Source: Euryarchaeota archaeon UBA86 | GTDB lineage: Archaea > Thermoplasmatota > Poseidoniia > Poseidoniales > Thalassarchaeaceae | Assembly: GCA_002503055.1 (NCBI GenBank) | Contig: DAQX01000008.1 | Coordinates: 1-64,000 of the forward strand | Reading direction: 5' to 3' | DNA: 64,000 nucleotides | In this document: positions 1 through 9,282 of the stretch, piece after piece | Layout: every line of letters begins with the position of its first letter | Position numbering within the stretch: the first letter of the stretch is position 1 | Position numbers and translations under genes: made by a program | The notes under the pieces: generated by a model | Databases searched by the model: none | What the model was told of the DNA's origin: nothing | What the model saw: only the letters and a program-made list of their open reading frames with translations

Positions 1-1
1 C

Positions 2-304
2 GCAGACGGGGCTTGTGTAGCCGGTTTGTTTACTCATCAGGACCACGTGATGACTGTTCCAGAGAACTGTGAGTTGTTGAGTAAGACAAGTCACAACGGT
101 GTGACTGCGGTTAGAGTCCATACAGAAGACGGTGGTGCATTGCCAGCATGGGGTGTGCAATTCCACCCTGAAGCAGCTCGGGCTAGGATAGAGCGAGCTT
201 ACGAGTGGGGCCACATTACAGAGGAAGAGTTCTCATCCCTCAAGGGAGAACACGATGGTGCTGGAATTCTATCCTCCTTCGCGTCTGTTGTTCTAGGGCT
301 ATGA
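2..304 (+). CDS. Class I glutamine amidotransferase, C-terminal part (5' end outside window)
   Basis: The frame is open from the first bases of the window to a TGA at 302-304, so only the C-terminal ~100 residues are seen. The tail holds the class I glutamine amidotransferase motif GVQFHPEA, whose His and Glu complete the Cys-His-Glu triad; the nucleophile Cys would lie upstream of the window. The segment THQDHV and the extension after the HPE motif resemble stand-alone GMP-synthase-like amidotransferases. The partner or acceptor substrate cannot be told from this fragment. A perfect hairpin (310-324) follows the stop codon. Confidence 0.8.
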   Translation, partial: ADGACVAGLFTHQDHVMTVPENCELLSKTSHNGVTAVRVHTEDGGALPAWGVQFHPEAARARIERAYEWGHITEEEFSSLKGEHDGAGILSSFASVVLGL

Positions 305-309
305 GGAGA

Positions 310-324
310 CTGGACATAGTCCAG
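310..324 (+). terminator. Triloop hairpin after the amidotransferase stop
   Basis: CTGGAC-ATA-GTCCAG is a perfect 6-bp stem with a 3-base loop, starting 5 bases after the stop codon at 304. It could be a 3'-end structure. There is no T-run behind it, so termination is an inference. Confidence 0.35.
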
Positions 325-381
325 AACCACGATTCGAGTTAAATACGGACCTTGGGTGCGCGTGACGCAATAGGTGATTAG

Positions 382-2433
382 ATGGATATAGCAATGATTA
401 GCATGGGAGTAGGTGCATTCGGCCTTGCCGTAGCAATGTACCTATATTCTCAAATTCAGAAAATCGAGATCGAGAACGAAACAGTAGCGGACATTACAAG
501 TCAAATTCAGAGGGGGGCTATGGCCTTCCTAGGCGCCGAATACAGGTATCTATCGGTATTCGTTGTGGTAGTTGCAGGGTTGCTGTACTACATCAACGAC
601 TTCGAGTACGAAACTCCAGCGGCCTTCCTCGCAGGTGCCCTGTGCAGCGTGGCAGCCGGATATTCTGGAATGCGCGCTGCTACCAGTGCAAATGGTAGGA
701 CTGCCATGGCAGCTTCCTCGGGGGGCCAATCAGAGGCGCTAGAGGTCTCGTATAACGGAGGAGCAGTCATGGGTCTGTCTGTAGGAGGCTTGGGCCTTCT
801 AGGAATCTCTCTGATGGCTTACTGGCTAGGTACCGGACCTGAAGTCCAGAATGTTGCTGGATTCGGAATGGGTGCCTCTTCCATCGCTCTGTTCGCCAGA
901 GTCGGCGGTGGAATCTACACCAAGGCAGCCGATGTGGGTGCAGACTTGGTGGGTAAGGTCGAGGCGGGAATCCCAGAGGATGATCCTCGCAACCCTGGTG
1001 TAATTGCAGACAATGTCGGTGACAATGTCGGTGATGTCGCTGGCATGGGCGCTGACATCTTCGAGTCATTCGTGGGCTCAATCATTGCAGCTATGGTAAT
1101 CGCTCAGTCTGCAGATATGGGCGCTGACTACATCACACTTCCAATCATGCTGGGCCTGGTCGGATACGCGGCTTCAATCATCGGTGTATTCAGCATGAAG
1201 CTACTCAAGGGTGGCGATCCTGCTGCTGCACTAAGGAATACAACTTTCATCGCAGCTGCTCTATTTTGGGCCGCTGGCTGGTTCGGAATCGATTACTTCG
1301 GCCTAGAAACAGGCACTGAGCCCATGCTAGCCGTAATCGCTGGTTCAATAGTCGGCATACTAATCGGACTAGTAACAGAGTACTACACAGGCATCGAGGA
1401 TGTTTTCGGATTCAAGGTCAAGGCGATTCCTCACATCGGAAACATGTCGAAGACTGGCCCTGCCACCAATGCTATCGCTGGTCTTTCGGTAGGAATGATG
1501 TCGACTTTCCTGCCAATCCTGCTGATTGCTGCAGGAATATTTGTCGCTAACGATGTCATGGTGTCACCGGACGGCGCTACAGAAACTCATGGGTTGTATG
1601 GAATCGCCATGGCTGCCATGGGAATGCTAGCAACTGTTGGAGTGACGATGACCGTCGATGCATACGGCCCTGTAGCAGATAACGCCGGGGGAATAGCCGA
1701 GATGGGAGAGTTGGGCTCAGAGGTCAGAGAGATTACTGACAGCCTAGACTCAATCGGAAACACTACTGCGGCCATCGGCAAGGGATTCGCAATCGGTAGT
1801 GCCGCCCTTACTGCACTAGCTCTGTTCGCAGCATTCGGAACTGCAGCAGAACTCAATGCTGAGGATTTGGCATTGACCAACCCAAATGTCGTGATTGGTC
1901 TACTAATTGGTGGTGCTCTACCATTCGTTGTAGCAGCCATGACCATGACTTCAGTGGGTAAGGCGGCAAACGATATGGTAGTCGAGATTCGAAGGCAATT
2001 CGCAGAGATCGAGGGCCTCCTAGAGGGCAGAGAGGGTGTCAAGCCCGACAGTCAGAGGTGTGTTGAGATTTCAACAGAGGCTGCTCTGCGTGAGATGATA
2101 ATGCCCGGTGTGGTTGCGGTTTCCGCACCAATCATCGTCGGAATGGCGATCGGACCAGAGGCTCTTGGCGGTCTGCTAGCAGGTTCTCTTGTAGCCGGAG
2201 TTCTGATGGCTCTATTCATGGCCAACGCCGGTGGCGCTTGGGATAATGCGAAGAAGGCAATCGAGCAAGGTCACATCGAGGGTGCCGTCAAGGGTGACGC
2301 ATCTCACGATGCAGCAGTCATCGGAGATACCATTGGCGACCCATTCAAGGATACCAGCGGACCTTCGTTGAACATACTGATCAAACTGATGTCGATAGTG
2401 GCAGTAGTAGGTGCTTCGAGCGGCCTATTCTGA
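382..2433 (+). CDS. hppA: Membrane-bound ion-translocating pyrophosphatase, K+-dependent type
   Basis: This 683-residue integral membrane protein matches the length of the family. It couples hydrolysis of pyrophosphate to pumping of H+ or Na+ across the cytoplasmic membrane. The signature substrate loop is clear: GGGIYTKAADVGADLVGK followed by DDPRNPGVIADNVGDNVGD. The conserved C-terminal Asp/Lys-rich motifs are also present (GAWDNAKK, GDTIGDPFKDTSGPS). In the potassium-selectivity segment GNTTAAIGKG, Ala and Gly stand where K+-independent enzymes carry Lys and Thr, so the enzyme is predicted to need K+. Whether it pumps H+ or Na+ cannot be decided by eye. The ATG at 382 leads straight into the first membrane helix. 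Confident family call. Confidence 0.97.
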   Translation: MDIAMISMGVGAFGLAVAMYLYSQIQKIEIENETVADITSQIQRGAMAFLGAEYRYLSVFVVVVAGLLYYINDFEYETPAAFLAGALCSVAAGYSGMRAATSANGRTAMAASSGGQSEALEVSYNGGAVMGLSVGGLGLLGISLMAYWLGTGPEVQNVAGFGMGASSIALFARVGGGIYTKAADVGADLVGKVEAGIPEDDPRNPGVIADNVGDNVGDVAGMGADIFESFVGSIIAAMVIAQSADMGADYITLPIMLGLVGYAASIIGVFSMKLLKGGDPAAALRNTTFIAAALFWAAGWFGIDYFGLETGTEPMLAVIAGSIVGILIGLVTEYYTGIEDVFGFKVKAIPHIGNMSKTGPATNAIAGLSVGMMSTFLPILLIAAGIFVANDVMVSPDGATETHGLYGIAMAAMGMLATVGVTMTVDAYGPVADNAGGIAEMGELGSEVREITDSLDSIGNTTAAIGKGFAIGSAALTALALFAAFGTAAELNAEDLALTNPNVVIGLLIGGALPFVVAAMTMTSVGKAANDMVVEIRRQFAEIEGLLEGREGVKPDSQRCVEISTEAALREMIMPGVVAVSAPIIVGMAIGPEALGGLLAGSLVAGVLMALFMANAGGAWDNAKKAIEQGHIEGAVKGDASHDAAVIGDTIGDPFKDTSGPSLNILIKLMSIVAVVGASSGLF

Positions 2434-2440
2434 TTCACCC

Positions 2441-2469
2441 GACTGCGTCAGTCTCATGACTGACGAGTC
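2441..2469 (+). terminator. Hairpin after hppA
   Basis: GACTGCGTCAGTC-TCAT-GACTGACGAGTC forms a stem of about 11-12 bp with one bulged base and a 4-base loop. It starts 7 bases after the hppA stop and ends 12 bases before the next ATG. It may be a 3'-end structure of hppA or a leader of the following lipoprotein gene. Confidence 0.4.
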
Positions 2470-2481
2470 TCACGCGCAATC

Positions 2482-3435
2482 ATGCGTGGGGCCGTGGGCG
2501 CGTCATTGGCAGTGCTGTTATTCACTGCCTCGCTGTCTGGATGTACTGCAGTCACAGACGCAATATCAGGCAATGACTCGGTTGATGTTCCCGTCTGGGA
2601 AGTCGGAGACTGGTGGCTTTACACCTTTTCTACACCTGAATACACTGATGATACTGCACGGCTAGTAGTGGCTTCAGTGAGCGAAGAGGGAGGGACTGCC
2701 AATATGCTGGCGATATCCAGTCTAACCGAGGCGCGTAGACATGCTGTGCTCAATCACAACCCATTCCTAGGCAGAATTACTCACGAAGATTTGGCAGCAT
2801 TTGAGAACGGTGTTGCACAGCCTGTCATGGAATTCCCCTTGGAGAAGGGTAATTCATGGGGATTTATGTTGTTCTCTATTGAGTGGCAGGCATCAGTGAT
2901 TGATCTATCAGGCGACTATGTAACGATGAGAGCGGACTCCGATGAAGGAGGGAGAATAGACTACGTCTTTGACAGAAGTGCCAACTTCTTTTCTTCCTTC
3001 ATCTGGAAGGACTCTGCTGGAATAGAGCAGATGCGAATGATGCTAGCAGACAATGGCGAGGGACATACCGGTGATGTGTACTTCGTACGCGGAGGTGATC
3101 TATACTCAGATACATGGGAGGATACTGGCCCTGATATCGAGATTCGTGACACTTTCTTTGTCAGTGGACATCCTAGTGATGGAGAGTGGGATGAAATGAT
3201 TTACTTCCTTGATGCTGAGTGCGGAACCGGTTCATCAAGCATCACATTGACTCTCAGAGACCATTTCTCCGTCTCGGCTTTAGAGAGAGTTTGGGGCCCA
3301 GGAGCCAGCGAATACGGGACTCTTGGAACAATACCTTACCCTTCCGAAGAATATACCTTAACTGCCACATTCACGGGAGACACCTATCTCAGAATCAGGA
3401 TAGCGGGTGGGATTACCAGTTCCTGGACTCTCTAG
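2482..3435 (+). CDS. Predicted secreted lipoprotein of unknown function
   Basis: 317 residues. The N-terminus has a hydrophobic signal ending in the lipobox LSGC, so Cys21 is the likely lipidation site and the mature protein would sit outside the membrane. The rest is acidic and rich in beta-forming residues, with no motif I recognise. Trp-rich patches (VGDWWLY) recur early in the mature part. It lies 48 bases after hppA with a hairpin between them, and it converges tail to tail with the glutaredoxin gene, overlapping it by 4 bases. No function is proposed. Confidence 0.75.
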   Translation: MRGAVGASLAVLLFTASLSGCTAVTDAISGNDSVDVPVWEVGDWWLYTFSTPEYTDDTARLVVASVSEEGGTANMLAISSLTEARRHAVLNHNPFLGRITHEDLAAFENGVAQPVMEFPLEKGNSWGFMLFSIEWQASVIDLSGDYVTMRADSDEGGRIDYVFDRSANFFSSFIWKDSAGIEQMRMMLADNGEGHTGDVYFVRGGDLYSDTWEDTGPDIEIRDTFFVSGHPSDGEWDEMIYFLDAECGTGSSSITLTLRDHFSVSALERVWGPGASEYGTLGTIPYPSEEYTLTATFTGDTYLRIRIAGGITSSWTL

Positions 3436-3689
3436 AGGTACTCTAGCAAGTGATCGGACCCGCCAACAAAGATTGGCTCATCACCTCTAAGGTCGAATAA
3501 CACAGGCACGGTTCTGTGTCTTGTCTCTACTACCACTTGCTCCCTGAGTCCATCATAGAGATCGAGATTGACTTCTGTGTAAGTTAAACCGTGCGCTTCT
3601 AGGGTTCTTTCAGCCCTAGTACAATAGGGGCAGATTGTCTGAGAAAAGAATAGGAAGTCCGTATCTGCGGACTCGAGATGCTCACGCAC
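3432..3689 (-). CDS. Glutaredoxin-like thiol-disulfide oxidoreductase
   Basis: About 85 residues, the usual glutaredoxin size. The redox motif is CPYC in FFSQTICPYCTRAE. It is followed by the TVPVLFD segment with the conserved cis-Pro and by a C-terminal GGSDHLLEYL resembling the GGxDxL glutathione-site motif. I chose the GTG at 3689: it overlaps the 3' end of the upstream subtilase-permease gene by 8 bases and begins just before the fold. A longer reading from an ATG at 3737 would add 16 low-complexity residues lying wholly inside the other gene. The overlap suggests translational coupling. The electron donor in this organism is unknown, but a thioredoxin reductase lies at 13291. Confidence 0.85.
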   Translation of the reverse strand: MREHLESADTDFLFFSQTICPYCTRAERTLEAHGLTYTEVNLDLYDGLREQVVVETRHRTVPVLFDLRGDEPIFVGGSDHLLEYL

Positions 3690-6600
3690 CTGAGACAACT
3701 GGCTCCTCCTCCTCGTCGTCGCCGGACCACCATGCACTCTCGCCTAGGTCGCCATCGAACTCTTCCTCATCATCTCCAAAGCGCCCCTCGAGGACTCTGT
3801 CGACCTCGTCTGGGTCAATGAACCAGAGTAGTATCACTGTGAATAGAGTCAGGGCAGCACCGATGTAGAGGCAGGTGATGTAATCGAACCTCTGAGTCAT
3901 TGTACCTGTGAATAGATAGGCCATAATTGCGGAGAGGTTGAACATCGACATGTATGCTGTAAACTGAGAGCCTCCGGCCTTGGAGAAAGTTAGTCTCATG
4001 GCCACTGCGATGACGCATATCCACGCTACTCCATTGATGATGGCCCGAATACAAAGATAAGTGACCATTAGATTGGTGTTAGTCCAGTAGTCGCTAATCA
4101 GAGCAAGAGTTGCGTTTGATAAGGCAAGCAAGGTGAAGCCAATCATCGAAATTTCTCTAACTCCGAATTTATCTCCTAGCATACCTCCTACAATCTGCCC
4201 AAACATCATGAAAGCGATTACTATGCCTCCCATGATGCCGTTATACTTGGTCTGAGACCATCCTGCCTCGTTGATGAATATGTCAACAACAATCGGGTCT
4301 GTGAAGAGATACAGTTCAGATAGCAGACAGAGGAAGATCAGTATGAATGAAGAGCGTGTTGAGAATCCCTTCACGATGTTGTAAGCAGTTTGTGAGGCAA
4401 GCGCGGAAGCCGGAGCAGGATTGCGAATAGACGGGATGTTTGCTCCAAGCCATTCGGCAAACATTAGCAGTATCGAAAGCAGAAGTCCCCATCCTCCAAT
4501 TGACTTCAATGGAGCGGCAATGTCTCCGAATGTTAGAGCCCAGTCACCGGTGTAAGTATTGGTCAACTGGTGGATGATAGCGAATGCTCCCCAAAGCAGA
4601 AGTGAACCGATACTGAGCCACAAAATCAGCGCTACAGGGGAGATCCTATTCTCGTAGAGATTAGTAGCAACCCAGCGAGCCTGTGTGAATTCTTCGGGAT
4701 GGTCGGCTTCCCAAGGCAGAACCTCTTCGGCTTCGATAATTTCCTCTTCAACTGGTTGAGAGTCGTCGGCACGGTCAGACTTCTTGCTCCATGGGAACAG
4801 ACTGTTACTTGGCCTCTCACGTAGGAAGAGGGGGACCAGCATAATCAGTACCAGTAGTGGCAATTGGACCATGATTGCAGACTTGATTCCATACGGGACA
4901 ACTAGCATCCCAAGTACTGCACCTCCGAAAATAACTCCTCCTCGCTTGGAAGCGAACATCAGTCCATTGACCGTCGCAACCTCATCTGGCTCAAGAATAT
5001 CCACGGCCAGAGCGTCTACGCTAACATCCTGTAATGATGAGAATAGGTTGTGGATAAACAATAGAATTGTAGCAAGTTGAAGAGAAGCAACTAGGTCAGG
5101 TACCATCAATAAGGCTGCAAGAGAAATTATCATTCCAGTCTCTGCGAACAGTACCCAAGGTCTTCTAACTCCATACTTAGGGAAAGTGACCATGTCAATT
5201 ACAGGTCCCCAAATGAACTTGAATGTCCAAGGCAGGTAGACAGTAGCGAACAGTAAGGCAATCTGCTCGACCTCTACACCATTGGTTACAAGGAAAGCTA
5301 CGAATGCTACATTGGCGAAACCAGAAGGAAGGCCCTGTGCGACATAGAGGATACACAGAGCAATAGTTCTCGATGCCTTGTTCTCGGTTAGTGCCTCTCC
5401 GTTACGGAGACCGCGTATGAAAGAGCCAAATGTTCTGAAGAATCCTATTATTCCTGCAATAACGACCGTTTGGAAAAGGACCACGATAGGGTTCCCATCA
5501 GTAGGTTTGATTTCTGTTGACTTGTCGATATCTTCTCTCACCGATTTTCTCACTGCGGTCAAGAACTTCCTGTCCCACCTCTCGGTTGTCATGATGAATC
5601 CTAGCAATGCTAATGCTAGAGCGAATGGAATGAAGAATATCCAAGACCCAATAGAAGTGAGTCCTTCAATTCCTCCTGAAGCCGATTGCCCATCAATCAA
5701 GATCACTCTTCGAGCATCAATCGGAGAGATGCTATCTTCTGAGATAACAAGTCTGGCATAGACTGTTGAATTGCCAGACTCAGCGTGAGGGTCGAGTTTC
5801 ACTCTCCAGTTTGCCCAGTCGCCATTCTTCGACAAATCCGCGGCGCCCTTCCATTCACCTCCGCCGACCTTTACCTCGACAATACCCATTCCCGGGGCGC
5901 CGCCTGAAGCTGTTCCTGAGATGTAGCTCTCATTGCCGACTTCCTGTAGTGTCTCTATGTCCATAGTGACATTGAGTGAGCGGTCTATACTACCTGCTGC
6001 CTCTACGAAAGCCACGGGGTCGGCTTGCCCATATCCAAACTCGTTATCGGGGCGGGTCTCGAGGAGACTGCAATCATTTAAGCCGGGATCATCTAGTAGT
6101 ACGATTTCCCTTTCTATAGAGTGTGCAGCTATGATATCCTTGAACTCAGTTGGTGTGATGTCTGGATTTGCCTGAACCATCAGTGCCGCTATGCCTGCCA
6201 TAAGAGGAGTGGCCATACTGGTCCCTGACTTACTCGTGTAGCCGTCCTGAGTAGCAGCGTCGGGCGCCATAATGCTGGAACCTATGGTAGCAACATCCGG
6301 CTTGACTCGCATATCAGATGTGTAACCACGACTGCTGTAGATGGCCAGACCGAGATCCTTGTCTAGACTTGCAACGGTGACAGGTAACCTAGCATCGCCG
6401 GGGCTGTCGATTGTATTGCATCCGGCGAATGTTGCACCTCCAAACTCGTTGCCAGCAGATAGCGTTGTGATGATTCCAGCCTCGACAACCATGTCCATCT
6501 GACGACTCCAAGCAGAGTTGCCATCGTTATCGAAGTGAATCTCAAACTGCTGCTCTCCGAGTGAAGAAGTCACGATGTCTATGTTGTGAACATCCTTGTT

Positions 6601-7539
6601 GTCAATAGCCCACTGGGCACCTTGCATGACATCCTCTATGTCGCCATCACAACAGGCTAGGATGTTGATTAACCAAGCCCCCGGGGCCGCTCCAACATAC
6701 CTTAGTCCAGTGGTTGGGTCAGTCTGGCCGCCACCACTACCGGCTGCAATTCCCGCAACATGGGTGCCGTGTGTTCCAGAATCGAATGATTCTGAGGGAT
6801 CGTGTTCTTCATCGGTAAAGACTGCATCATAGAATGCGATAACCTTGGGGTCACAATCTGCAGGAATTGGTTGTGGATTAGGATCCAGAGGATCCGGAGG
6901 GTCATCAATGCAAGTGAATGGATCATCATCCATGTCATTGAGTCCTTCGTGGTCGCCTCGAACTCCTGTGTCAAGGATTGCAATTACAGAACCGGTACCG
7001 TCGAGACCGAGGTCTTGCCAAACTGCATCGACTCCCATGTTAGGGACTGCTTCGTGCATATTTGGCTCAGCAAGACCTAGGTCTTCGACCATCACTACTC
7101 CAGGAAGTGAGCGGATAGCATTTGGATCCAGAATAGAGCTGAACGGGGCTGTGGCTGAGATTGTGTCAAGGTAAGTGAAACGGAAGGTTACCTCTACTCC
7201 CAATTCCTCCAGTGCTGCGATGTCAGCATCCGTCGGATGGTGATTGTAATCAACGAAGATTCTTGCACTTCCGTGGGGAGCTCTCTTCCACCAGTCTTGC
7301 TGTATCTCGGCGGGTTGTTCAAGTAGCCACTCAAGCCTGTCGTCTAGCTCATTTCCATCTTTATCACGACTCCAATAGAGCCACCAGTTAGGATGTACAT
7401 CATGCTCAACAGAGGCTATCCAATTTCCATCGGCATCGAATCCTCCGGCCTCTCTCTCAGAGACGATTGTAGACGAAGCAAGAGGGATTAGGAATAACAG
7501 CGCGATTGCTGTTGCCAGTGCTGCTCGGCGTCCTACCAT
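3682..7539 (-). CDS. Subtilisin-like protease fused to an AmpG-like MFS permease
   Basis: A single uninterrupted 1285-residue frame. Residues 1-25 form a signal peptide. An inhibitor-like/N-terminal region follows, then a complete S8 peptidase: Asp near 190 (AILDTG), His near 260 (GTHGTHVAG) and Ser near 440 (SGTSMATP). After a beta-rich linker a transmembrane helix (about 625-646) leads to a roughly 500-residue multi-helix permease resembling AmpG-type major facilitator transporters (ALCILYVAQGLPSGF, ending in an acidic tail). The protease would face outside and the permease would lie in the membrane, so a coupled digest-and-import role for peptides or cell-wall fragments is plausible but inferred. 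I saw no frameshift between the parts. The glutaredoxin gene overlaps its 3' end. Confidence 0.9.
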   Translation of the reverse strand: MVGRRAALATAIALLFLIPLASSTIVSEREAGGFDADGNWIASVEHDVHPNWWLYWSRDKDGNELDDRLEWLLEQPAEIQQDWWKRAPHGSARIFVDYNHHPTDADIAALEELGVEVTFRFTYLDTISATAPFSSILDPNAIRSLPGVVMVEDLGLAEPNMHEAVPNMGVDAVWQDLGLDGTGSVIAILDTGVRGDHEGLNDMDDDPFTCIDDPPDPLDPNPQPIPADCDPKVIAFYDAVFTDEEHDPSESFDSGTHGTHVAGIAAGSGGGQTDPTTGLRYVGAAPGAWLINILACCDGDIEDVMQGAQWAIDNKDVHNIDIVTSSLGEQQFEIHFDNDGNSAWSRQMDMVVEAGIITTLSAGNEFGGATFAGCNTIDSPGDARLPVTVASLDKDLGLAIYSSRGYTSDMRVKPDVATIGSSIMAPDAATQDGYTSKSGTSMATPLMAGIAALMVQANPDITPTEFKDIIAAHSIEREIVLLDDPGLNDCSLLETRPDNEFGYGQADPVAFVEAAGSIDRSLNVTMDIETLQEVGNESYISGTASGGAPGMGIVEVKVGGGEWKGAADLSKNGDWANWRVKLDPHAESGNSTVYARLVISEDSISPIDARRVILIDGQSASGGIEGLTSIGSWIFFIPFALALALLGFIMTTERWDRKFLTAVRKSVREDIDKSTEIKPTDGNPIVVLFQTVVIAGIIGFFRTFGSFIRGLRNGEALTENKASRTIALCILYVAQGLPSGFANVAFVAFLVTNGVEVEQIALLFATVYLPWTFKFIWGPVIDMVTFPKYGVRRPWVLFAETGMIISLAALLMVPDLVASLQLATILLFIHNLFSSLQDVSVDALAVDILEPDEVATVNGLMFASKRGGVIFGGAVLGMLVVPYGIKSAIMVQLPLLVLIMLVPLFLRERPSNSLFPWSKKSDRADDSQPVEEEIIEAEEVLPWEADHPEEFTQARWVATNLYENRISPVALILWLSIGSLLLWGAFAIIHQLTNTYTGDWALTFGDIAAPLKSIGGWGLLLSILLMFAEWLGANIPSIRNPAPASALASQTAYNIVKGFSTRSSFILIFLCLLSELYLFTDPIVVDIFINEAGWSQTKYNGIMGGIVIAFMMFGQIVGGMLGDKFGVREISMIGFTLLALSNATLALISDYWTNTNLMVTYLCIRAIINGVAWICVIAVAMRLTFSKAGGSQFTAYMSMFNLSAIMAYLFTGTMTQRFDYITCLYIGAALTLFTVILLWFIDPDEVDRVLEGRFGDDEEEFDGDLGESAWWSGDDEEEEPVVSGA

Positions 7540-7590
7540 GGGTAGGACGAAAGTGAGGGGGTGTTTGAGTCTTAGGTATGAGGGCGGTCT

Positions 7591-8460
7591 TCATTTTACT
7601 TGCATACCAATCTCGTCATAGTCCCATTCTATTACTTCCCAGCCCGCTTCTTCTACTGCGGAAATCGTATCGCTGCGACCCATTGGAGAGCAGAGAAGGC
7701 CAACAGAGCCGCCGCCTCCGGCCCCAAGTGCTTTCCATGCAACAACAGAGCCGGATTCCTTCAGGCCCTCGACAACTTCTCTGAATGGGTCATGAATGGT
7801 CCTGTCAATGAGATCGACTCCTTCACAAACATCGTTTAGAGCCTTGACGACTAGTTCTCTGCGATCTCTCTGCAGTCCGTCTGCCATGGTTCTGGCGGCA
7901 CCTCGAATGATGTGCAAGCCAGAGCGGACTTTCTCATCGCCATTTTGGTATCTATCCCAGACTCTGGAATGGAGGTCTCCGGACTTGTGTCCAATACCGG
8001 TGTATGCTATCACAAAGTGCTTACGAAGCCAATTCCTAGAGGATTTCATCGGTTCGAAAGGTATCTCCTCAACTTCATCCCCTAGGAACAGAAGATGATT
8101 GAAGCCTCCTCTGGCCGCTGCCCACTGGTCTTGTCTACCTCCCTTATTCTCCAGTAGCGCCTCGAACTGGAAGGCTAGCTCAGCAATATCCTCTGGACTC
8201 TTTTTCTCGCCTGCTATGGTTGCAATTAGTCCGACATTCATGGCCCCGCTGGTACCTAGGCCTGAGCCTGTTGGCATGTCGCTACTGTACTCGACTCTGA
8301 TTCTTCCATCTTCGTCCTTTTCCATGATGCTGCGGATGTATCTGTTAATGGCGAAATTGACGACCTCGCCTCCATGATCTCCCGAGTAAGGTTGGACATC
8401 GGTCCACCCTCCAGCGAGGTCAACTCTGACAGGCACGACGACCTCAATTCGCTCCGTCAT
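7591..8460 (-). CDS. GHMP-family sugar kinase (fucokinase / heptose-7-phosphate kinase type)
   Basis: 289 residues with the GHMP layout: an N-terminal VRVDLAGGWTD segment typical of the L-fucokinase and HddA-type heptose kinase branch, the phosphate-binding loop MPTGSGLGTSGAM, and the C-terminal GAGGGGSVGLL glycine-rich motif. It would phosphorylate a sugar or sugar phosphate using ATP in the cytoplasm. Which sugar is not decidable here; there are no nucleotidyl-transferase or epimerase neighbours to hint at a nucleotide-sugar pathway. It is transcribed divergently from the riboflavin operon, with a palindrome (8494-8510) in the 64-base spacer. Confidence 0.82.
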   Translation of the reverse strand: MTERIEVVVPVRVDLAGGWTDVQPYSGDHGGEVVNFAINRYIRSIMEKDEDGRIRVEYSSDMPTGSGLGTSGAMNVGLIATIAGEKKSPEDIAELAFQFEALLENKGGRQDQWAAARGGFNHLLFLGDEVEEIPFEPMKSSRNWLRKHFVIAYTGIGHKSGDLHSRVWDRYQNGDEKVRSGLHIIRGAARTMADGLQRDRRELVVKALNDVCEGVDLIDRTIHDPFREVVEGLKESGSVVAWKALGAGGGGSVGLLCSPMGRSDTISAVEEAGWEVIEWDYDEIGMQVK

Positions 8461-8493
8461 CAGACATCGCGGTAGAGTGACGCATGAGAAGGA

Positions 8494-8510
8494 TTCGGTC
8501 TACGACCGAA
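8494..8510. promoter_or_regulatory. Perfect palindrome upstream of the riboflavin operon
   Basis: TTCGGTC-TAC-GACCGAA is a perfect 7-bp inverted repeat with a 3-base centre, ending 14 bases before the ribB ATG at 8525, in the spacer shared with the divergent kinase gene. It could be an operator for a flavin-responsive regulator or an mRNA hairpin in the ribB leader. I see no FMN-riboswitch-like structure in this short spacer. Confidence 0.45.
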
Positions 8511-8524
8511 AAGAACGGGTATGA

Positions 8525-9256
8525 ATGGCCCCTCCGGTAAGCATGGGTTCGGCGGTCGAGCGAGCAATTGCTGCCTTCGCGGCAGGTGACCCGGTGATGG
8601 TTTTTGACTCTGATTTCAGAGAAAGAGAAACTGATCTTCTATGGCCGGCAGATGCAGCGACTCCCCTGGTCATGAGGACTTTACGCAACGATTGCGGTGG
8701 CTTGCTCTTCCTAGCGATTGGGAACGAAATCGGAGAGATGTTTGGTCTGCCTTGGCTACAGGATATTCACACTCATCCGGCGTTAGTCGAAGAGAATCCT
8801 ATTCTCGGGGAGTTGATTACTGATGACTTGCAATATGACAATCGATCGGCATTCACACTCTCACTGAATCATCGGGAGACATACACAGGTATTACTGATA
8901 GAGATCGGGCCCTAACTACTAGGAGGTTTGGAAAGTTGGCTCAAGAGTTGCTTGCTAAGGGATCTGAAGGAGATTCTGCTCGTGCAGCCCTAGGGGCAGA
9001 GTTCCGGACACCCGGGCACATTCCCGTCTGCAGGGAGTCTCCTTTGGGACTGAAATCACGTCAGGGACACACCGAACTCGCAGTAGCCATTGCTCGGCTT
9101 TCCGGACGACCTCCATGCACGATTGGGGCAGAAATGCTGGAGCCGGATGGAGATGGTGCGCTCTCAGTTGACGCAGCCAGAGAATATGCTGAGAAGCATG
9201 ACATTCCCATGATTACAGGGGGAGAAATCCTCGAAGCGATGGGAATCGAAGAGTAG
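8525..9256 (+). CDS. ribB: 3,4-dihydroxy-2-butanone 4-phosphate synthase
   Basis: 243 residues, stand-alone enzyme length. It converts ribulose 5-phosphate to the four-carbon precursor of the riboflavin xylene ring. Family motifs are in order: the acidic active-site loop DSDFRERETD with LLWPAD, NRSAFTLSLNHRETYTGITDRDRA with the conserved TTGIS-like turn, FRTPGHIPVC, and GLKSRQGHTELAV with the catalytic His of the GHTE motif. It heads a four-gene operon in which the genes abut or overlap. The start at 8525 gives a short leader; an in-frame ATG at 8543 is an alternative. Confidence 0.93.
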   Translation: MAPPVSMGSAVERAIAAFAAGDPVMVFDSDFRERETDLLWPADAATPLVMRTLRNDCGGLLFLAIGNEIGEMFGLPWLQDIHTHPALVEENPILGELITDDLQYDNRSAFTLSLNHRETYTGITDRDRALTTRRFGKLAQELLAKGSEGDSARAALGAEFRTPGHIPVCRESPLGLKSRQGHTELAVAIARLSGRPPCTIGAEMLEPDGDGALSVDAAREYAEKHDIPMITGGEILEAMGIEE

Positions 9257-9282
9257 AGAAGATAGGTCGGGACTGGTTGATT

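Noticed and set aside
767..1081. Minus-strand frames inside the pyrophosphatase gene
   Set aside because: They have no protein-like composition, no ribosome site and lie wholly inside a highly conserved gene on the other strand.
3690..3737. Longer N-terminus for the glutaredoxin
   Set aside because: The additional residues are read from the 3' end of the subtilase-permease gene and are low complexity; the GTG at 3689 fits the fold.
8461..8524. FMN riboswitch before ribB
   Set aside because: The spacer is too short and lacks the conserved RFN helices; only the palindrome is seen.
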